DNA of 49,303 nt from Clostridium guangxiense (GTDB lineage Bacteria; Bacillota; Clostridia; Clostridiales; Clostridiaceae). A program made the translations under genes and the position numbers. The stretch spans positions 61,883 to 111,185 of the forward strand of contig NZ_JAJNKE010000007.1 of the NCBI RefSeq assembly GCF_021043395.1, read 5' to 3'. Position 1 is the stretch's first letter, and each line of letters opens with the position of its first letter. The notes under the pieces are model-generated. The model worked only from the letters and a program-made list of their open reading frames with translations, had not been told where the DNA came from and did not search any database. Positions 7,751-16,489 of the stretch are shown here, piece after piece.

Positions 7751-9018
7751 TTTAAATTACTGCCTTTCACTGCGATGTCAACAAACGGCTGTTTAAATTT
7801 TATAATATATCCTTTATTGGTTGGTATAACTTTTCCCTTAAACTCACCAATTCCTTGAATATATATGCCACCTTCAATCATAATGGGCTCATCTTGAACA
7901 AAAAATTCAACGCTTGTTGCATTAAGCACATTGTCACCATCATGGGTAGTAATAACTTTTTCATTGATAAGATACTTGTTATTTAGTTTAACAAAATTCT
8001 TATGAAGCAGTCTGCCATCTAAACCAATAATATTTGCTGGATCAAATTGTGTTATAGAGAACTTACCATCTAAAATTATGTTATAACCTGCATTAATATA
8101 AAAACTAGTTATTTCTTTTTTACCTAAATCATCATAATTTCTAAGAATATAATTTATATAGGCATTAATTTGAGGAGTGACATCTTTTTGAGCCCATTCT
8201 ATTTGTTTCTTAAAATAATGATATAGATATAATTTAGAATCATCATATATTTTTTGCCAGTCTTCACACATGGAATCCATTATTAAAGCCATAAACATAC
8301 CAGAAAAATGACATGAAGTCCTAAAATGCTTCAAATCATTACTTTGAATAAGTTTTTCACCATATTTAGCTATAACATATTTAGGTGGGAGATCATTTTC
8401 TCTTTGAAATGCCTTATATTCAACATAGGTTGCCGTTCCTTCTATTGATTCTATGCCATATTCGTAATTTATGCTTTTTCCTATAATATTTTTTCTTAAT
8501 TCTCTTATACTAATAAAATAAGATATTAGTTCTTTTTTCTTAATTTCATCATCCTCAAAGGCAGCCTTAAGTAGATATTCTCTTTCCTTTATTCTCAAAG
8601 CCAAAAATTCACTTGTAAATTTATAAGTAAAATATAGTGCTTCATTAGGAAATCTCGATTCTCCAGTCTCCAATTGGTGACTATGAAACATTTCATGAAC
8701 CACTTCAGAATAAAGCTTATCTAAATCTACCACTTCAGTTAAAGTATCAATATTGCATATAACAGTATATTGACCACCCAAATTAATAACTGTATCTTGG
8801 GAAAACTCTTCAGTTCTCTTTCCAATAGCAACATTTCCATCAACATAATAGCCTTCAGGCAAGTCTTTATAATTAACCAAATATACCTCACTAGAATTAT
8901 ATAATGCTATAGGAAAACTTTTAAAGCCATGCCAATAGTAGTTAAAATCATTCTTTTTAACCTTATCATTAAGTTTTAATATGATTTCTCTTTTATCATT
9001 TTTCTCTACTATATTCAT
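7747..9018 (-). CDS. Putative HExxH zinc metallopeptidase, uncharacterised
   Basis: A 423-residue protein with no signal peptide or membrane helix that I can see. The HEMFHSHQ motif at about 108-115 is a classic HExxH zinc site, and EGTATYVEY about 85 residues later (Glu near 193) resembles the third-ligand helix of gluzincin peptidases. The C-terminal third (about 300-423) is predicted beta-rich, with many GKF, GGIY and GKV turns. I do not recognise the family and peptidase activity is inferred from the motif only. The start at 9018 is chosen because GAGGAAG sits 9 nt upstream; the ATG at 9039 has none. It is the first gene of a two-gene operon, overlapping the radical SAM gene by 4 nt. Confidence 0.7.
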   Translation of the reverse strand: MNIVEKNDKREIILKLNDKVKKNDFNYYWHGFKSFPIALYNSSEVYLVNYKDLPEGYYVDGNVAIGKRTEEFSQDTVINLGGQYTVICNIDTLTEVVDLDKLYSEVVHEMFHSHQLETGESRFPNEALYFTYKFTSEFLALRIKEREYLLKAAFEDDEIKKKELISYFISIRELRKNIIGKSINYEYGIESIEGTATYVEYKAFQRENDLPPKYVIAKYGEKLIQSNDLKHFRTSCHFSGMFMALIMDSMCEDWQKIYDDSKLYLYHYFKKQIEWAQKDVTPQINAYINYILRNYDDLGKKEITSFYINAGYNIILDGKFSITQFDPANIIGLDGRLLHKNFVKLNNKYLINEKVITTHDGDNVLNATSVEFFVQDEPIMIEGGIYIQGIGEFKGKVIPTNKGYIIKFKQPFVDIAVKGSNLK

Positions 9019-9143
9019 ATTATCATACTTCCTCAACATGGTATTTGTTTATTGTACATAATTATACCATACTATTTACTATATTCTTAATATGATTATG
9101 TAGAGCATTTTCAAATTTAATTCAAATAACATATAAAATCTTA

Positions 9144-10145
9144 CTAGAGGTTAGTTGTTTCTCTTTGTACTAGATTAGTTCCTATTATATAGTGGTTTTC
9201 CTTTATATTATCTTTAAGCCTATCCACTAAAAGCTTAGATGCATAATATCCAACTTTTCTCACATTGATATCTACAGATGTAAGAGATGGTCTGTAATAT
9301 TCTGCTTGTGGGGTATTATTAAAACCAATTATTGATACATCTTTAATTTTATTTTCATGAAGGCATCTTATAGCCCCAAAAGCTAAAAGATCATCTGCTG
9401 CAACTACTGCCTCTGGAACTCCAACCTTAAGTATCTCTTTCATAGATTCGTATCCATGTTCTTCCTTAAAGCCAGGAACTTCCTTAACAAAATCTTTATT
9501 TATATCTACTCCATTTATTTTGTGGGCTTGTATATATCCACTAAGTCTGTCCTTTGAAACACTTATTTCAGTTTTCGGTCCAATAAATGCTACAGTTTTA
9601 TGCCCTTTAAGTAAAAGCTTACTTACTACACTATACATTGCTTTAAAGTTATCATTATCTACCCACAAAATGTTATTTGTGTTTTCTGGCCTTCCAATAA
9701 CCACAAAAGGAAATTCCACATCCTTTAAATACTGTATGCATTTGTCATTATCTACCACGGAACTGAGTATTATACCATCTACCAAATTGCCATTTACATA
9801 ATCCTTTGCGCACTTTAGCTCTTCCTCATAGTTAGTACAAAAAGTATACATTATATAATATCCTTTTTCTTTTGCATAACTACTTATTCCTGTCATAACC
9901 TGAATAAAAAATGGATTTTTAGTTAAGTCATCAATTTCGCTTGTCATAATAATTCCAATTACGTTAGTTGTATTATTAGCAAGACTCCTTGCTATAACAT
10001 TTGGATGATAGTTCAACTCTTTTATTACTTTATTTACCCTTTCTTTTGTCTCATCACTTATTCTAGGGCTATTACTTATAACTCTAGATACTGTAGATGG
10101 GGAAACACTTGCTTCTCTAGCAACATCTTTTATAGTAACACTCAT
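9144..10145 (-). CDS. LacI family regulator, probable maltose-regulon repressor
   Basis: A 333-residue DNA-binding protein. The helix-turn-helix (TIKDVAREASVSPSTVSRVI, from residue 4) and hinge NVIARSLA are typical of LacI/GalR repressors. The rest is a periplasmic-binding-protein-like sugar sensor domain ending LVQRETTN. It is divergent from the GH31 gene and faces the maltose cluster, so it probably controls that cluster and itself; MalR-like in context. A site resembling the cluster operators (TACAACCGTTTTCA, 10188-10201) lies upstream. AAGGTG precedes the ATG. The effector sugar cannot be read from the sequence. Confidence 0.88.
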   Translation of the reverse strand: MSVTIKDVAREASVSPSTVSRVISNSPRISDETKERVNKVIKELNYHPNVIARSLANNTTNVIGIIMTSEIDDLTKNPFFIQVMTGISSYAKEKGYYIMYTFCTNYEEELKCAKDYVNGNLVDGIILSSVVDNDKCIQYLKDVEFPFVVIGRPENTNNILWVDNDNFKAMYSVVSKLLLKGHKTVAFIGPKTEISVSKDRLSGYIQAHKINGVDINKDFVKEVPGFKEEHGYESMKEILKVGVPEAVVAADDLLAFGAIRCLHENKIKDVSIIGFNNTPQAEYYRPSLTSVDINVRKVGYYASKLLVDRLKDNIKENHYIIGTNLVQRETTNL

Positions 10146-10187
10146 AATTTTTCACACCTTATTTATATAATTTTAAAAGAGAACCTA

Positions 10188-10201
10188 TACAACCGTTTTC
10201 A
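10188..10201. promoter_or_regulatory. Operator/cre-like site upstream of the LacI-type regulator
   Basis: TACAACCGTTTTCA matches the cre consensus TGNAANCGNTNNCA at all but the second position. LacI-family operators share this shape, so either CcpA or autoregulation is possible. Confidence 0.5.
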
Positions 10202-10304
10202 CTGATAAACAGCATATATAGTAATATTATCACTTTTAATATAATTAAAATCAATTGTTATTTTACATAAATTTTTTTTGAAAATTTATCTTATTGTATA
10301 TAAC

Positions 10305-10373
10305 TTTCATGTCACAATATATTTGACATGAAAAGGTTATTTTAATATAATAAAATCATGTGCAAACGTTTGT
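10305..10373 (+). promoter_or_regulatory. GH31 promoter with downstream operator
   Basis: TTGACA (10323-10328), 17 nt, TATAAT (10346-10351), with a start expected near 10358. GCAAACGTTTGT (10362-10373), containing the perfect palindrome CAAACGTTTG, begins about 4 nt after that start, where a bound repressor would block. A further inverted repeat, TTTCATGTCA (10305-10314) with TGACATGAAA (10324-10333), overlaps the -35 and may be an activator or repressor site. Confidence 0.7.
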
Positions 10374-10501
10374 TTACCGCTTATTGTACCTTTGCAAAAC
10401 ATTGCCATGAAATCCTATACACGTCTAGGATTTTACTACATTAATTAAGGTATTAAAGGTCAATTTAAACTGATTTATTTATAAAAAGGAGTGATCACAA
10501 T

Positions 10502-12889
10502 ATGCTTGGTAAAATTCAAGGTTATAATCAAAACAAAAACAAAATAGAAGTATTATTTGAACATAACAAAGCAATTATTGAAGTCATAACAGCCTCCATT
10601 ATTAACTTTTTCATTCCATTAAAACAAGCCGAGCACAATTCAAAGGCTATAGATGATATAAAAGCAAAAGAAACAAACCTTAAAGTCAAAAGGGATGATT
10701 CTAAAATTACTATTTGTACTAATAAATTAAAAGTAAATATATTTGACAACTTTAAGGTGGATATTTATGATCTTGATGGAAATATGCTCTGCGAGGATTA
10801 TAGAAATCGAAGAGATCCTTTTATAAAAAGAGGTGTAACTCCTAAATCTCTGGAGCTAGCCCTTAAAGAAGGACATGAGATCAATTCAGAGCTTGGTAAT
10901 TATAAATTTAATGTCTTAAAAAAATTAGACGATAATACCTTCTTTTATGGTTTTGGAGACAAAACCGGTCACTTAAATAAGAGAGGTTACCATTATAAAA
11001 TGTGGAACACAGATAACGCAGCTCCTCATGTAGAAAGCTTCGAGGCACTCTACAAATCAATTCCATTTTTTATAACTTTAAAAGATAATAAAGCCTTTGG
11101 AATATTTTTAGACAATACTTTTGAATCGCACTTTGATATGGGAAAAGAAAACAGCAATTACTATTCCTTTGGAGCCGTAGATGGAAACTTAGACTACTAC
11201 TTTATTTATGGACCTTCAATAAAAGAAGTAATTAAAGATTATACATGTTTGACTGGTAGAACTCCTATTCCTCAAATTTGGACACTTGGATATCAGCAAT
11301 GCAGATGGTCTTATACACCTGAAGAAAGGCTTATTGAAGTATCCAAAAATTTTAGGGAAAAGGATATTCCATGTGATGCACTATATTTAGACATTGATTA
11401 CATGGATGGCTATAGGGTTTTTACTTGGGATAAGGATAAGTTCAAAAATCCTAATAAAACTTTATCTAAATTAAAGGAAAACGGTTTTAAAGTTGTAACA
11501 ATCATTGATCCTGGAGTAAAAAAAGACAAGGGTTATAAAATATATGATGAAGGTATAAAAAATAATTATTTTGCTACGGATAAAGATGGGGTTCCTTATG
11601 TAAATGAGGTTTGGCCTGGTGAATCACTTTATCCTGATTTTCCAAATAGCAAAGTAAGAAATTGGTGGGCAGATAATCAAAAAATAATGATAGATTACGG
11701 GGTAGCAGGTATATGGAATGACATGAACGAACCTGCAAGCTTTAAAGGTCCACTTCCAGATGATGTTATGTTTGATAATGATGGCACTAAAGTATCTCAT
11801 AAAGAAATCCACAATGTTTATGGGCACTATATGTCAAAAGCTACTTATGAAGGCATCAAAAAATTCACAAATAAAAGACCTTTTGTAATAACAAGAGCCT
11901 GCTATGCTGGTACGCAAAAATACTCTACAGTATGGACTGGAGATAATCAAAGCTTATGGGAACATCTTCGTATGTCCTTACCAATGCTTATGAATTTGGG
12001 TTTAAGCGGCTTTGCATTCTGCGGCACAGACGTTGGAGGCTTTGGCTTTGACTGCAGCGCTGAACTTTTATCAAGATGGATACAAGTTGGTACTTTTACT
12101 CCCCTATTTAGAAATCACTCTTCAATATTTACAAGAGATCAAGAACCATGGGCTTTTGATGGCAAAACAGAGGATATCTGTAGGAAGTACATCAAATTAA
12201 GATATAAATTAATTCCTTATTTTTATGATCTTTTCTGGAAGGGAGAAAGTGATGGTCTTCCAATAATAAGACCTTTATTAGTTCATTATGAAAAGGATGC
12301 AAATACTTATGAAATAAATGATGAATTCTTATGTGGTAATAGTATACTTGTAGCACCAATTGTAGAGCAAGGTAAAACAAATAGAATGGTTTATTTACCT
12401 GAAGGCGATGATTGGATTGATTACTGGACAAATGAGTATTTCTCTGGTGGTCAATTTATAATTAAAAATGCTCCACTAGATACATGCCCTATATATATAA
12501 AAGCTGGAAGTGCTCTACCTAACTATCCCGTACAAAATTATGTAGGTGAAAAAAGCATAGATGAACTTACTTTTAATATCTATCTATCTAGAAATGGCAA
12601 AAATATAAGCTATATTCATTATCAAGATGATGGTCAAAGCTTTGACTATAAAAATGGTAATTACAATTTATATAAGCTTGAAGCTTATAAAGAATCAAAC
12701 TGCATTAAGATTAAAATCAATGAAACTAAAAGCGATTATAGAAATCATTACAAAGGCTTTAAATTCAATATTATTACCAACCTAAAACCATCCAGCATTT
12801 TAGCAGATGGCAAAATAACTGAGTTTACACCTTCAGACAACACCATAAACTTCAATGTTGAAAGAGTCTCTGAAATTGTAATAATATAG
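10502..12889 (+). CDS. Alpha-glucosidase, glycoside hydrolase family 31
   Basis: A 795-residue cytoplasmic enzyme hydrolysing terminal alpha-glucosyl residues of maltodextrins. An N-terminal beta-sandwich (about 1-240) precedes the (beta/alpha)8 barrel with the signature WTLGYQQCRWSYT. The nucleophile Asp407 lies in GIWNDMNEPA and the acid/base Asp481 in WTGDN, both intact. Beta domains follow. There is no signal peptide, so the substrate must be imported, matching the nearby MalEFG system. A strong AAAGGAG ribosome site precedes the ATG. It is monocistronic, convergent with the GH65 gene across a bidirectional terminator. Specificity (maltose against isomaltose or other alpha-glucosides) is inferred from context. 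Confidence 0.93.
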   Translation: MLGKIQGYNQNKNKIEVLFEHNKAIIEVITASIINFFIPLKQAEHNSKAIDDIKAKETNLKVKRDDSKITICTNKLKVNIFDNFKVDIYDLDGNMLCEDYRNRRDPFIKRGVTPKSLELALKEGHEINSELGNYKFNVLKKLDDNTFFYGFGDKTGHLNKRGYHYKMWNTDNAAPHVESFEALYKSIPFFITLKDNKAFGIFLDNTFESHFDMGKENSNYYSFGAVDGNLDYYFIYGPSIKEVIKDYTCLTGRTPIPQIWTLGYQQCRWSYTPEERLIEVSKNFREKDIPCDALYLDIDYMDGYRVFTWDKDKFKNPNKTLSKLKENGFKVVTIIDPGVKKDKGYKIYDEGIKNNYFATDKDGVPYVNEVWPGESLYPDFPNSKVRNWWADNQKIMIDYGVAGIWNDMNEPASFKGPLPDDVMFDNDGTKVSHKEIHNVYGHYMSKATYEGIKKFTNKRPFVITRACYAGTQKYSTVWTGDNQSLWEHLRMSLPMLMNLGLSGFAFCGTDVGGFGFDCSAELLSRWIQVGTFTPLFRNHSSIFTRDQEPWAFDGKTEDICRKYIKLRYKLIPYFYDLFWKGESDGLPIIRPLLVHYEKDANTYEINDEFLCGNSILVAPIVEQGKTNRMVYLPEGDDWIDYWTNEYFSGGQFIIKNAPLDTCPIYIKAGSALPNYPVQNYVGEKSIDELTFNIYLSRNGKNISYIHYQDDGQSFDYKNGNYNLYKLEAYKESNCIKIKINETKSDYRNHYKGFKFNIITNLKPSSILADGKITEFTPSDNTINFNVERVSEIVII

Positions 12890-12931
12890 GATGATATGAA
12901 AAAAGAATACCTATATTTTCACATGCTTGTG

Positions 12932-12977
12932 TATAGATAAACAAATCAATTTCAATAGTTAAAGCGGTTTATCTATA
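12932..12977. repeat. Small TATAGATA-bounded inverted-repeat module
   Basis: TATAGATAAAC (12932-12942) and its exact reverse complement GTTTATCTATA (12967-12977) bound a 24-bp interior containing TTTCAATAGTTAAAGC. The same interior recurs inverted at 5569-5603. The ends match those of family C elements. Confidence 0.6.
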
Positions 12978-13003
12978 TATAACCACCGACGCCTTATATT
13001 TAT

Positions 13004-13038
13004 AAAAAGACCACACTAACCATTTAGTGTGGTCTTTT
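13004..13038. terminator. Bidirectional terminator between GH31 and GH65 genes
   Basis: AAAAGACCACACTAA pairs perfectly with TTAGTGTGGTCTTTT around a short loop, serving both convergent genes. Confidence 0.92.
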
Positions 13039-13045
13039 GTTATAG

Positions 13046-15352
13046 TCACTCTGCACATATAGTAATATCTTTTAATGAATTAATAAAATATGGTTTATTT
13101 TTAACTAATATCTTTATATCCTTCTTACTTTCATTGCTTATTTTTATATTATCTTTTCCTACTTTTACTTTAATTAGACATCCTCTAAACATCACCTTAA
13201 ACGAAAATGACTTCCACTTACTTGGTATAAAAGGATTTAACGTAAGCATATTATTTTTAACCTTTAGTCCACCAAAACCTTCTACCACAGACATCCATGT
13301 TCCTGCCATACTTGTAATGTGACATCCATCTTCTGTATCATTGTTGTAATTATCCAAATCTAACCTAGCAGTTCTCAAGTAAAGTTCATATGCTTTATCC
13401 TCTTTATTGAGTTTAGCCGCCAATATTGAGTGAATACATGGAGATAAGGAAGATTCATGTACAGTCCTTGGTTCATAAAATTCAAAATTTCTTCTAATTG
13501 TATCTTTATCATATAAATGCTGAAGAAAATATAAGCCTTGAAGTACATCTGCTTGTTTAATAAAGCAGGACCTTAAAATTCTATCCCAAGACCAATGCTG
13601 ATTAAGCGGAAGCTCCTTTGGATCCAAATCCTTTACTAATATCTGCTCCTTATCCATATACCCGTCCTGCTGTAAGAATACTCCAAACCCTTCATCCACA
13701 GGATAATACATGTTGTTTATGATGTCTTTCCATTTGGCTATTTCTTCTTCCTTTAAACCTAATTTTTTAATTAACTCTTCATATTTTGAGGTTTCATTAT
13801 TTTTAACATAATCTAAAGCCTCTATTGTATATTCTAAAGTCCATGATGCAATTCTATTTGTATACCAATTGTTATTGACATTATTTTCATACTCATTTGG
13901 TCCTGTTACTCCTAAAATCACATACTTATGCTTTTCTTCTGAATAGTTAACTCTTTCTTCCCAAAATCTTGATATTTCCACCAGTACATCTAATCCATAT
14001 TCACTTAAATACAATTTATCACCAGTGTAATTTATATAGTTATATATAGCATAAGCTATTGCACCATTTCTGTGTATTTCTTCAAAAGTAATTTCCCATT
14101 CATTATGACATTCTTCTCCATTCATAGTTACCATAGGATAAAGTGCACCTTTTTGAAATCCCAGCTTTCTGGCATTTTCTTTTGCCTTTTCAAGCTGCTT
14201 ATACCTATAAATTAGTAAATTTCTTGCTATTTTCTTATCTGCAGTAGCCAAATAAAATGGAATGCAATAGGCCTCTGTATCCCAATAAGTGCTTCCACCA
14301 TACTTTTCACCAGTAAATCCTTTTGGCCCAATATTTAATCTATCATCTTCTCCTGTATAAGTTTGATTTAATTGAAAAATATTAAATCTTATTGCTTGCT
14401 GTGCAGATACATCACCTTCAATTATTATATCGCTTTCTTTCCACTTTTCTTCCCAAGCTTCAGCTTGTTCATTTAAAAGGTTTTCATAGCCTTTATTGTA
14501 AGCCTTCTGTAGAATTTTTTCTCCAACTTCAATTAATTCATTAGGTTTAAAATCTCTTGATGTAACATTTGCAACATATTTTACAATAGCTACCTTTTCA
14601 TTTTCTTTTACTCTTACTTCTACTGTATTCCCTACAAACTTTTCTTTTTCAAAATGTTCAACATTGCACTTACATTTTTCGGCTTGTTTTAAAACATCAT
14701 ATTTCATTAAAGAACAGAGATAAAAGTCCAACTTTTTGGTTTTAATTAAAAGCAATGCTTGCCCATCTTCTGTTTTCTTTGAAACTTCACTCCAAAACTT
14801 CTCGTCATAATTTGAATCTGTATTTTTTACGTCTCCATCCAAATATGGCGAAAAGCTTATCATTCCACTAAAATTTAATGGAGTTATGGAATACTTTATA
14901 GCCCCAATTTCCTTATTCACTATGCTAACGAATCTCTTCGCTTCTACTTTTATCCTTTTGCCACTTGAAAATTCTGCAGTAAATGTTCTGCAAAGATATC
15001 CTTGTTTCATATTGAGCACTCTTTCAAAATTCTCAACCTTACACTTTTCAAGGTCAAGCTTATCTCCATCAACCTCTACACCTATGCCAATCCAATTTGT
15101 AGAGTTAAGTACTTTTGCAAAATATTCAGGATAACCATTTTTCCACCAGCCAACTCTAGTTTTATCAGGGTAATATATTCCTGCCATATAGCTTCCCTGA
15201 AGTGTCTCACCACTGTAATCCTCTTCAAAATTTGCCCTTTGACCCATATAGCCATTTCCAATACTAAATATACCCTCTGCAACTCTATTATCTTCAGGTT
15301 CCAGCTTATTCTGTATAATGTTCCATGGATCTAATTCAAAATATTTTTTCAA
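13046..15352 (-). CDS. Maltose phosphorylase, glycoside hydrolase family 65
   Basis: A 768-residue cytoplasmic enzyme that splits maltose with phosphate into glucose and beta-glucose-1-phosphate. The N-terminal domain has the GH65 signature GIFSIGNGYMGQRANFEE. The (alpha/alpha)6 catalytic domain holds the general-acid segment HNEWEITFEEIHRNG (about residues 410-425) and the phosphate-binding TVHESSLSPCIHS. A C-terminal beta sheet closes the protein. The true start is TTG at 15352, with GAGGGGA 7 nt upstream. It follows pgmB by 50 bp in the same operon, which fits: pgmB consumes the product. GH65 also includes trehalose, kojibiose and nigerose phosphorylases; maltose is favoured by the GH31 and MalEFG neighbours. 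Confidence 0.9.
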   Translation of the reverse strand: MKKYFELDPWNIIQNKLEPEDNRVAEGIFSIGNGYMGQRANFEEDYSGETLQGSYMAGIYYPDKTRVGWWKNGYPEYFAKVLNSTNWIGIGVEVDGDKLDLEKCKVENFERVLNMKQGYLCRTFTAEFSSGKRIKVEAKRFVSIVNKEIGAIKYSITPLNFSGMISFSPYLDGDVKNTDSNYDEKFWSEVSKKTEDGQALLLIKTKKLDFYLCSLMKYDVLKQAEKCKCNVEHFEKEKFVGNTVEVRVKENEKVAIVKYVANVTSRDFKPNELIEVGEKILQKAYNKGYENLLNEQAEAWEEKWKESDIIIEGDVSAQQAIRFNIFQLNQTYTGEDDRLNIGPKGFTGEKYGGSTYWDTEAYCIPFYLATADKKIARNLLIYRYKQLEKAKENARKLGFQKGALYPMVTMNGEECHNEWEITFEEIHRNGAIAYAIYNYINYTGDKLYLSEYGLDVLVEISRFWEERVNYSEEKHKYVILGVTGPNEYENNVNNNWYTNRIASWTLEYTIEALDYVKNNETSKYEELIKKLGLKEEEIAKWKDIINNMYYPVDEGFGVFLQQDGYMDKEQILVKDLDPKELPLNQHWSWDRILRSCFIKQADVLQGLYFLQHLYDKDTIRRNFEFYEPRTVHESSLSPCIHSILAAKLNKEDKAYELYLRTARLDLDNYNNDTEDGCHITSMAGTWMSVVEGFGGLKVKNNMLTLNPFIPSKWKSFSFKVMFRGCLIKVKVGKDNIKISNESKKDIKILVKNKPYFINSLKDITICAE

Positions 15353-15402
15353 TTGAATTCCCCTCGCTCTCAATAAAACCTTATTTTATGATAATACTAC
15401 TC

Positions 15403-16053
15403 TTAAAGTAAATCTAACATTCCTATTTTCATATCTGCTAATGAATCAATAACAATATTAGCTCTACTTAATACTTTTTTACTTCCAATACCTATAGAAT
15501 ACATTTCTGCATTAATAGCAGCTTCAATTCCAGAGACAGCATCTTCAAAAACAACACAATTTGCCTGTGGTACTCCAATTTCCTTAGCTCCTAATAAAAA
15601 AACCTCTGGATTTGGTTTCGCATGTGTAACTTTATTACCATCAATAATAGCATCAAAATACTTTGCTAAATTAAGTCCATTAAGTATCGTCATAGAATTC
15701 TTACTTACAGAGCCTAATGCTGTCTTCATTCCATTATCTCTTACAATTTGCAAGAACTCCTTTGCCCCCGGTAAGATTTCATTACTATCCATATTAGATA
15801 TATACTCAACATACCAATTATTCTTTTTTTCTGCTAATTCAATTTTCTCTTTATCGCTAAAGTTAAGGTTGCCAATCTCTAGAAGTATATCAAGTGATTT
15901 CATTCTACTTACACCTTTTAATCTTTCATTTTGTTCCTCTGTGAATTTAAATCCCAACTCATTTGCTAACCTCTTCCATGCTAAATAATGATATTTTGCT
16001 GTATCTACAATAACTCCATCTAAATCGAATATACATCCTTCAATTTTACTCAT
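15403..16053 (-). CDS. pgmB: Beta-phosphoglucomutase
   Basis: A 216-residue HAD-superfamily enzyme interconverting beta-glucose-1-phosphate and glucose-6-phosphate through a phospho-aspartate. Motif I is FDLDGVIVDTAKYH (nucleophile Asp9, acid/base Asp11). The cap domain carries LKGVSRMKSLD. Motif II is near ALGSVSKN, the motif III lysine near THAKPNPEVF, and motif IV is VFEDAVSGIEAA. Length and motifs match the family closely. GGGGGGA precedes the ATG. It is the first gene of the pgmB-GH65 operon and links maltose phosphorolysis to glycolysis. Its promoter at 16123-16151 has operator-like sites on both sides. Confidence 0.94.
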   Translation of the reverse strand: MSKIEGCIFDLDGVIVDTAKYHYLAWKRLANELGFKFTEEQNERLKGVSRMKSLDILLEIGNLNFSDKEKIELAEKKNNWYVEYISNMDSNEILPGAKEFLQIVRDNGMKTALGSVSKNSMTILNGLNLAKYFDAIIDGNKVTHAKPNPEVFLLGAKEIGVPQANCVVFEDAVSGIEAAINAEMYSIGIGSKKVLSRANIVIDSLADMKIGMLDLL

Positions 16054-16098
16054 TTATTATCCCCCCATATATATCTGAAATTTAAAAATCGACTTTAT

Positions 16099-16171
16099 GC
16101 AATCGATTGCGCACTTTTAATCATTATAGAACATTTTTTCCTTCTAGTCAATAAGTATTGCAATCGTTTTT
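16099..16171 (-). promoter_or_regulatory. pgmB promoter flanked by operator/cre-like sites
   Basis: On the minus strand AGTCAA (16146-16151, reading TTGACT) and ATTATA (16123-16128, reading TATAAT) are 17 nt apart; start near 16116. The perfect palindrome GCAATCGATTGC (16099-16110) lies just downstream of that start. A second, weaker site GCAATCGTTTTT (16160-16171) lies upstream of the -35. The spacing would allow repression by looping. Confidence 0.72.
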
Positions 16172-16258
16172 ATTTTTATAAAACTTTATTTTAAATAATG
16201 TAATAATTAATATTTTATACTGACACTCATATTTTTTACACTTTGTTCATATAATCTA

Positions 16259-16273
16259 ATACAACCGATTTCG
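16259..16273. promoter_or_regulatory. Possible additional operator between pgmB and malE
   Basis: TACAACCGATTTCG matches 12 of 14 positions of the cre-like consensus TGNAANCGNTNNCA and resembles the site upstream of the LacI-type regulator. It lies between the divergent promoters; no -10/-35 pair is attached to it. Confidence 0.35.
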
Positions 16274-16317
16274 CATTGGTGCTTTATATATTTATTATTG
16301 GTTATTTAATTTGAAAA

Positions 16318-16388
16318 AGTCAATTATAGTTTTAGATAAAATATGGAACTAAAGTAAGATATTTTATCCAAACATTATATAATTGACT
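16318..16388. repeat. Nested inverted repeat upstream of the maltose-binding protein gene
   Basis: AGTCAATTAT (16318-16327) pairs with ATAATTGACT (16379-16388), and inside it GATAAAATAT (16335-16344) with ATATTTTATC (16359-16368). Both are perfect 10-bp arms in nested order. It sits 20 bp upstream of the malE -35, so it may be an activator site or a remnant element. Confidence 0.5.
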
Positions 16389-16409
16389 ATATTGAGCATA
16401 ATAACAAAT

Positions 16410-16461
16410 TTGACATAACTAACCATATTAACTATAATAAGCATAAATGCAAGCGATTGCA
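16410..16461 (+). promoter_or_regulatory. malE promoter with cre/operator at the start point
   Basis: Consensus TTGACA (16410-16415), 17 nt, TATAAT (16433-16438); start near 16445. TGCAAGCGATTGCA (16448-16461) matches the cre consensus at 14 of 14 positions and resembles the operators before GH31 and pgmB. CcpA repression, control by the local LacI-type regulator, or both would fit. Confidence 0.75.
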
Positions 16462-16489
16462 TTATTTATTAAAACTTGGAGGGATATAT

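Noticed and set aside
13029-13322. 97-codon plus-strand frame over the end of the GH65 gene
   Set aside because: Opposite strand of a clear catalytic gene, without a ribosome site.
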